From a virus, in the IMG/VR virus record IMGVR_UViG_3300042924_001470, positions 1 to 23,772 of that record: a stretch of DNA of 23,772 bases. The stretch is one strand, 5' to 3'. The notes beneath the pieces were generated by a model, which had not been told where the DNA came from, did not search any database, and saw only the letters and a program-made list of their open reading frames with translations. A program made the position numbers and the translations under genes. Of this stretch, positions 19,999 through 23,772 are shown in pieces; within the stretch, counting starts at the first letter, position 1; each line of letters opens with the position of its first letter.

Positions 19999-20970
19999 TT
20001 AGTTAGGTGAAGATGTTCCGTTCCAAACTCCGATTTGGCTCAAGAAAGGTACTTGTACACCAGCTCTAAATTTAGATCTTAAGTAGATTACATCATCATC
20101 TTGAGAATACCATAAATCAAAGTTCTCAAAGTCAGAGCTTAAGTCAGTTCCAAATACAAATTGAGAAGCTCTACCAGTATAAATGTTATCTAATCCATTT
20201 AATCCGTTAACTTTAACAATTCTCATGTTTGTTCCCGGAAGGATCAACTCATTCAAGTCACCAATGTTAGCTGGATTGTAGTGGAATAAGTTATCATCAA
20301 CTAAATTCTTAGTTAAGAAGTTGAAGTTCTCACGACCTGTAAAACAGATAAAGTCATTAGTCTCAGCAACATTTGCTGGAGTTTCAATGAAACACTCATA
20401 GAATACATCAAATGCATTTGTAGCAGATATACTTGCTACTGAAGATGCATTCAAGTTAACACAACCATTTGCAACTGTTAAGAATTGTCTGAATCCATTC
20501 ATTTTAGATAAGTTACCTGATCCAGTAGCTTTGTTTCCTTTCCAGATTAATTTATCTAATTCAAATGAATGTAACTGCAATAAGTAGCTGATGATTTGTG
20601 CTTCAAATGGAAGAGTTTTATCTTCAGCCATTGCACCTGGTCTAAGACCTAACTGAGTCCAGAAACCATCTAAGTCTTTTTGACAGAAAGATTTCATATA
20701 ACCAAGAGTCTCAACTGCAATTGCTCTATCAGTGAACACAGTGTCACCATTAGGAGTCATTGTACAGTCACCATCTTGGTAAATGATTGAATCATCCATT
20801 AATTTCAATTCTTGAGATCCTTTAATCCCTTGTTGAATTGATACATACTGCAATGTTCTAGCTTCAGTTACTGACTTTACAATTAAGTCTTCTCTTTGCT
20901 CATCAACATAAGCTGCTAAACCAGATACATCCCAGTTAAATTTTGTGCTTAAATATTTTTTTAACGACAT
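19999..20970 (-). CDS. Major capsid protein, HK97-like
   Basis: This 323-residue protein has the plan of a Bacteroidota-phage major capsid: an N-terminal helix (MSLKKYLSTKFNWDVSGLAA), the strand block QYVSIQQGIKGSQELKLMDD, the cysteine-containing SFCQKDLDGFW, a long helix near DKTLPFEAQIISYLL, a loop 'GTNMRIVKVNGLNGLDNIYTG' and a C-terminal 'FRAGVQVPFLSQIGVWN' strand. No delta-domain is apparent in the N-terminus, which fits a separate scaffold. It follows the scaffold-like gene with a five-base gap and is followed by a hairpin. It forms the icosahedral shell. Confidence 0.8.
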   Translation of the reverse strand: MSLKKYLSTKFNWDVSGLAAYVDEQREDLIVKSVTEARTLQYVSIQQGIKGSQELKLMDDSIIYQDGDCTMTPNGDTVFTDRAIAVETLGYMKSFCQKDLDGFWTQLGLRPGAMAEDKTLPFEAQIISYLLQLHSFELDKLIWKGNKATGSGNLSKMNGFRQFLTVANGCVNLNASSVASISATNAFDVFYECFIETPANVAETNDFICFTGRENFNFLTKNLVDDNLFHYNPANIGDLNELILPGTNMRIVKVNGLNGLDNIYTGRASQFVFGTDLSSDFENFDLWYSQDDDVIYLRSKFRAGVQVPFLSQIGVWNGTSSPN

Positions 20971-20975
20971 TTTTA

Positions 20976-21554
20976 TTAGATTTTAGAATTTTTTAAGAAT
21001 AATTGTCTAGCTGTTAGGTTGCCAACCTTGCTGAATTTTTCAGCTTCTTTTGTCTCTACAGATGGTTTAGCTTTGAAAGCCTCGAATTCACTTTTCAAAG
21101 TACTTAACTCATTGATAAGAGTATTATTAGTTTCTACAATAGTCTTAGTCATTTCTGCCAATCCTTCGACAGCTTTGGAGAATGACTCAAGCTTTGCATT
21201 TACAATTGATTCAACTTGATCAGCACTCATGGATTCTGCTGTTGTTTCTTCAACAACAACTTCTCCAGCTCCTTCATTTTGTCTTTCATCAATAACCTCA
21301 GTTATGATACCTTCTGCATCAACAACAATAGATACACCAGCAAGTTCTCCACTCAATGAATGAGTTCCTTCAGGAGCTGGTATTCTTTCGCCATCTGCAA
21401 CAACAAAAACTGGCATACCAACTTCAAGAGCATCATACTCAATAGTTGTTACACCATCAGCTAAAACTGCTGTATCAAATTTGTCAACTGACTTAGAGAA
21501 TTGTGCTTTCATTTCAGCAATCAATTCCTTAATGGTAGTTAGTTCTTTATTCAT
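20976..21554 (-). CDS. Scaffolding-like protein
   Basis: The 192-residue product has a short helix at the start, a small beta domain at about 30-90 (YDALEVGMPVFVVADGERIP, then SIVVDAEGIITEVIDERQ) of the 'paPdG-t-y-xL-x-DG' type, then an acidic linker (EGAGEVVVEETTAES) and a coiled coil (about 110-170, KLESFSKAVEGLAEM). The combination of a small beta domain and coiled coil between protease and capsid genes is typical of internal scaffolds of Bacteroidota phages. It would guide capsid assembly and be removed by the protease. Confidence 0.7.
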   Translation of the reverse strand: MNKELTTIKELIAEMKAQFSKSVDKFDTAVLADGVTTIEYDALEVGMPVFVVADGERIPAPEGTHSLSGELAGVSIVVDAEGIITEVIDERQNEGAGEVVVEETTAESMSADQVESIVNAKLESFSKAVEGLAEMTKTIVETNNTLINELSTLKSEFEAFKAKPSVETKEAEKFSKVGNLTARQLFLKNSKI

Positions 21555-21567
21555 ATTCTATTATATT

Positions 21568-22470
21568 TTATTGTTCGGAAATTCCTAATTCTTTTAATTT
21601 ACTTTGTGTCCATTGTTTAGCTGCTGGTCCACCCCATAACAAATAAGAGATAGTCCCACATGCAGATTCATCACTTGGATTATAATACTCCTCAGCTCTT
21701 GATAGATAAGAATACATTCTTTTTATAACAGCAACTGAGACAGTCTGTCTATTAGCTAAAGTTGTTGCTCTTAATCTGCCAACCCTTGTGGCACATTTAT
21801 TTCCATACTTCTGATTGAGCTCAATTCCTTTCTTTGCATTGTTAGTTACAGCTTCAGGATAGTCATTGTAAAATGTTATGTATTCCTGTACTTGCTTTAA
21901 TTCTTGATAGATTGCTTTGAATTCATGTTCCCATCCTTTTCCAGTCTCAAGTAATTGGAATACACCTTCAATTGAGAATCCTGTAAACATACCAGCTTTA
22001 GCAGCATCATATATATCTTTATTAGTAAGCTTATAAGATACTAACCATGATCCATCTTTCTCATCTTTAAACCTTTCAGGAGCTGTGAATCCTTTTTTAT
22101 CATCAATGATATAAGACATAATCATATAGATACCATCTACCACTCTCTTACTATTATGCTCAATATTAACATTGTTAAAGTTCTCTCTTCTAGCATAATC
22201 AAATACAATATCTTTAATTGATGCTGGAGAGAAATTTACATAATACTCTTCTCCTGTACTTGGATCTCTTCTAAAAATTGGAGTATTAGCAGAAATAGCT
22301 ACACCTGTTATTACTTGCTCCTCATCATTGAATTGATAAGCAATCTTTTGTGAGAATGTCTCAAATGATTTCTCATGAGCTGGATTAGCTACAAGGCTAT
22401 TGAATGACACTGTAGTCTCTGGATCATCCAGATCTATAATAATATCATATAATGGTAATTCTCTTAGCAT
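21568..22470 (-). CDS. Prohead protease-like protein (XkdF-type)
   Basis: From the ATG at 22470 (MLRELPLYDIIIDLDDPETT) the product has 300 residues; the alternative ATG at 22515 adds 15 residues. The core VITGVAISANTPIFRRDPST (after about 55), the 'EHNSKRVVDGIYM' segment with a His and 'MFTGFSIEGVF' match phage maturation proteases of the XkdF type, with His and Ser as likely catalytic residues. The C-terminal part has a second domain with 'MYSYLSRAEEYYNPSDESAC'. It would cut scaffold and capsid proteins. It starts the head operon; an oppositely directed gene begins 27 bases upstream of the chosen start. Confidence 0.75.
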   Translation of the reverse strand: MLRELPLYDIIIDLDDPETTVSFNSLVANPAHEKSFETFSQKIAYQFNDEEQVITGVAISANTPIFRRDPSTGEEYYVNFSPASIKDIVFDYARRENFNNVNIEHNSKRVVDGIYMIMSYIIDDKKGFTAPERFKDEKDGSWLVSYKLTNKDIYDAAKAGMFTGFSIEGVFQLLETGKGWEHEFKAIYQELKQVQEYITFYNDYPEAVTNNAKKGIELNQKYGNKCATRVGRLRATTLANRQTVSVAVIKRMYSYLSRAEEYYNPSDESACGTISYLLWGGPAAKQWTQSKLKELGISEQ

Positions 22471-22482
22471 ATAATTATTATG

Positions 22483-22490
22483 TATATTTG
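22483..22490 (+). promoter_or_regulatory. Possible -7 box of the plus-strand gene
   Basis: TATATTTG matches TAnnTTTG and ends six bases before the ATG at 22497, so transcription would start at or very near that ATG (leaderless). No clear -33 TTTG lies 18-20 bases upstream. Because the box lies next to the start of the protease gene on the other strand, the two genes share this short stretch. Confidence 0.4.
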
Positions 22491-22496
22491 TTCGAA

Positions 22497-23024
22497 ATGA
22501 TTTTTGTATATCCATACCATAGCAAGGTTACTTATGACTTTGAGATTATTCAATCTATTGAAATTATTAGACATCTATATCCTGATGCTAAGATATATAC
22601 CATAGGTAAAGAAATACAAGGAGTCAATAATATACCATGCAATCAACACAATAACATCAGAGGCTGTGATGTTACCAATAGAATCTTAACTTTTGCAAAG
22701 AAGATTGGAGGAGATTTTATTTATATGAATAAAGATTTCTTTTTAAGTGAATCATGGCAGCCTCATGTAGCAATTAATAATGGACCATTGATTGTTAATC
22801 CTGAACATCCACCACATACTAAGATAGCTCAAAGTAATACTCTTGAATTCCTTAAGCATAACAACTTTACTGCTTATAATTTTGAGACTCATACACCTGT
22901 ACTAATGAATAGTCAAAAGTTAATTGATCTATTTGATAATATTAATTGGCAGAATGATAATCATTTCATTAAATCAATCTATTGCAATGTTTACCAGGTA
23001 CCATCTAAAGAAGGTGTAAATTAA
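22497..23024 (+). CDS. Stealth/glycosyltransferase-like protein, only plus-strand gene
   Basis: From the ATG at 22497 this reads 175 residues (MIFVYPYHSKVTYDFEIIQS at the start). Its motif FIYMNKDFFLSES (74-86) resembles conserved region 3 of Stealth proteins (Y-x-N-D-D-x-F), and 'ETHTPVLMNSQKLIDLF' and 'FIKSIYCNVY' resemble later parts of that fold. Stealth-like enzymes transfer sugar phosphates in capsule synthesis. The frame ends in TAA at 23022-23024, but codons after it continue to look like the same protein, so this may be a truncated or recoded gene. It is the only gene on the plus strand and lies between tape measure and protease genes. An alternative is a general GT-A-like fold protein with no known substrate. 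Confidence 0.65.
   Translation: MIFVYPYHSKVTYDFEIIQSIEIIRHLYPDAKIYTIGKEIQGVNNIPCNQHNNIRGCDVTNRILTFAKKIGGDFIYMNKDFFLSESWQPHVAINNGPLIVNPEHPPHTKIAQSNTLEFLKHNNFTAYNFETHTPVLMNSQKLIDLFDNINWQNDNHFIKSIYCNVYQVPSKEGVN
22523..22553 (-). promoter_or_regulatory. Possible promoter of the head operon
   Basis: On the minus strand TTG (22553-22551), a 20-base spacer and TAACCTTG (22530-22523), one base off TAnnTTTG, fit a Bacteroidota promoter. Transcription would start near 22517, about 46 bases before the protease ATG at 22470. It faces the plus-strand promoter at 22483. Confidence 0.4.
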
Positions 23025-23177
23025 AAATTATCTGTAGCGTCAATTGATAAAGCTCAAGAATTTATATCTATCAATGGATGTTTCTCAACAGGGGATCACT
23101 TTTGGAATAAAGCTACAGTAAAATGGATTAAAAGCTTGACTTCACCTCCTGGACAGCTACCTTGTTCTGAACATTAG
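23025..23177 (+). pseudogene. In-frame continuation of the Stealth-like gene after TAA
   Basis: Directly after TAA (23022-23024) the same frame reads 50 more codons before TAG at 23175: KLSVASIDKAQEFISINGCF, then STGDHFWNKATVKWIKSL and an end that no longer looks related (TSPPGQLPCSEH). The first 38 residues resemble the usual C-terminus of such phage glycosyltransferase-like proteins ('FFSTGD ... KWLxxLYP'), which suggests the gene was once longer. The last part overlaps the 3' end of the tape measure gene on the other strand (23128-23177). Confidence 0.5.
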
Positions 23178-23772
23178 TGATATCATATTCCAATACTGCT
23201 ACCTTAGTCATATTCTGTAAATTAGTACCTGTAACATTTTGACTATTAAGATCAGTTTGTTGAGTATTAGTATTAGCTGTGAATGTTGATGATGTTGCTC
23301 CTAATGATGTATCACCTGGTGGTGGTGGTGCTGTTGGTGGAGTACCTCCTGAATTAAATTTAGTGTTAGAAATTGCCGCTATTTGTGCTGCTCCTGTAAT
23401 AGCTGAGAATGCAGAGAATGGTAGACCAAATGTAACTGGTGATGCTGCTACTGACTTACTTATTGCACTAGCAGTTGAGATTATAACTTCAGATATCTTA
23501 AGAGCTTTCTCTCTGTTAAATGCTTTCTTTCTAATCTCATTCTGAGCACCTTCATTACCTTCTAACTTCTTAATTCTTTCTTCATCATTAGCATTGAGCA
23601 ATCCATTCAATGCACTCATTGTCTCTTTAAATGCTCTAGCTATCTCAATTACTTTGTCAATATTTGAGATTATTTTTTTAACTCTTTCGTCATCTATTTT
23701 CTTTTGTTCTTCAGCAATAGCTTTGTCATTAGCTACTTTTTCTTTACCATACTTTAAATTGATTTCATTAAT
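23128..23772 (-). CDS. Tape measure protein, C-terminal part
   Basis: The frame runs in from the right edge without a start and ends at TAA (23128-23130), so only 214 residues are seen. It has a charged coiled-coil start (KVANDKAIAEEQKKIDDERV) followed by an amphipathic, Ala- and Ser-rich stretch (STASAISKSVAASPVTFGLP, then FSAFSAITGAAQIAAI) and a Pro/Gly-rich linker (TPPTAPPPPGDTS), ending NKVAVQEVKSSF. This combination, coiled coil, hydrophobic helices and a 'GAAQIAAI' repeat near the end, is that of tape measure proteins of Bacteroidota phages. They set tail length and help DNA entry. An ATG at 23619 is internal. Confidence 0.85.
   Translation of the reverse strand: MNEINLKYGKEKVANDKAIAEEQKKIDDERVKKIISNIDKVIEIARAFKETMSALNGLLNANDEERIKKLEGNEGAQNEIRKKAFNREKALKISEVIISTASAISKSVAASPVTFGLPFSAFSAITGAAQIAAISNTKFNSGGTPPTAPPPPGDTSLGATSSTFTANTNTQQTDLNSQNVTGTNLQNMTKVAVLEYDITNVQNKVAVQEVKSSF

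Noticed and set aside
23279-23545. An 88-codon plus-strand frame
   Set aside because: Antisense to the tape measure gene; Gly- and Ala-rich composition is a mirror of the coding strand.

Overview
This window looks like a contiguous piece of a tailed double-stranded DNA phage (or prophage) of a Bacteroidota host, most likely a flavobacterium-like one. The DNA is AT-rich, the genes are tightly packed with many ATGA start/stop overlaps, and there are few Shine-Dalgarno sequences. Three intergenic sites fit the Bacteroidota promoter (TTTG or TTG, 18-19 bases, TAnnTTTG). The structural proteins are of types seen in Bacteroidota phages. All genes but one run on the minus strand. I see no integrase, tRNA, CRISPR array or insertion sequence.

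Read in the direction of transcription (right to left), the right edge holds the 3' end of a tape measure gene. A head module follows: prohead protease, scaffold-like protein, major capsid protein, a conserved virion protein, two small virion genes, a portal with a MuF-like tail, and connector and tail-completion proteins. Next comes a lysis cassette (two small membrane proteins and a TIGR02594-type peptidase) and a small repeat protein. Three tandem hairpin terminators close this block.

A consensus promoter at 14308-14338 opens an early operon of very small genes, including a DnaJ-like zinc finger and tiny membrane proteins, then an HNH protein and a protein resembling only the DNA-binding domain IV of DnaA. 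Just beyond that gene lies an iteron-rich, AT-rich segment (11922-12100), the best candidate for a replication origin. A second promoter and two strong hairpins lead into a primase-polymerase/helicase gene, a PAPS-reductase-like protein and a VRR-NUC nuclease. A third promoter leads into an ERF annealing protein and a YqaJ-type exonuclease, a recombination pair.

Further left are a long-loop terminator, a DUF3127 protein, small regulators (an HTH protein and a sigma-like protein), an unexpected glycan pair (a WbpG-like N-acetyl sugar amidotransferase and a family 2-like glycosyltransferase), both terminase subunits, and a tail-assembly-chaperone-like gene at the left edge. Because the chaperone sits at the left edge and the tape measure 3' end at the right edge, in matching orientation, the source molecule may be circular or circularly permuted, with the missing part being mostly tape measure.

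The only plus-strand gene (22497-23024) is a Stealth/glycosyltransferase-like gene next to the tape measure. It has an in-frame TAA followed by 50 more protein-like codons. The glycan genes together suggest that this phage alters host surface polysaccharide or its own virion; that is an inference.
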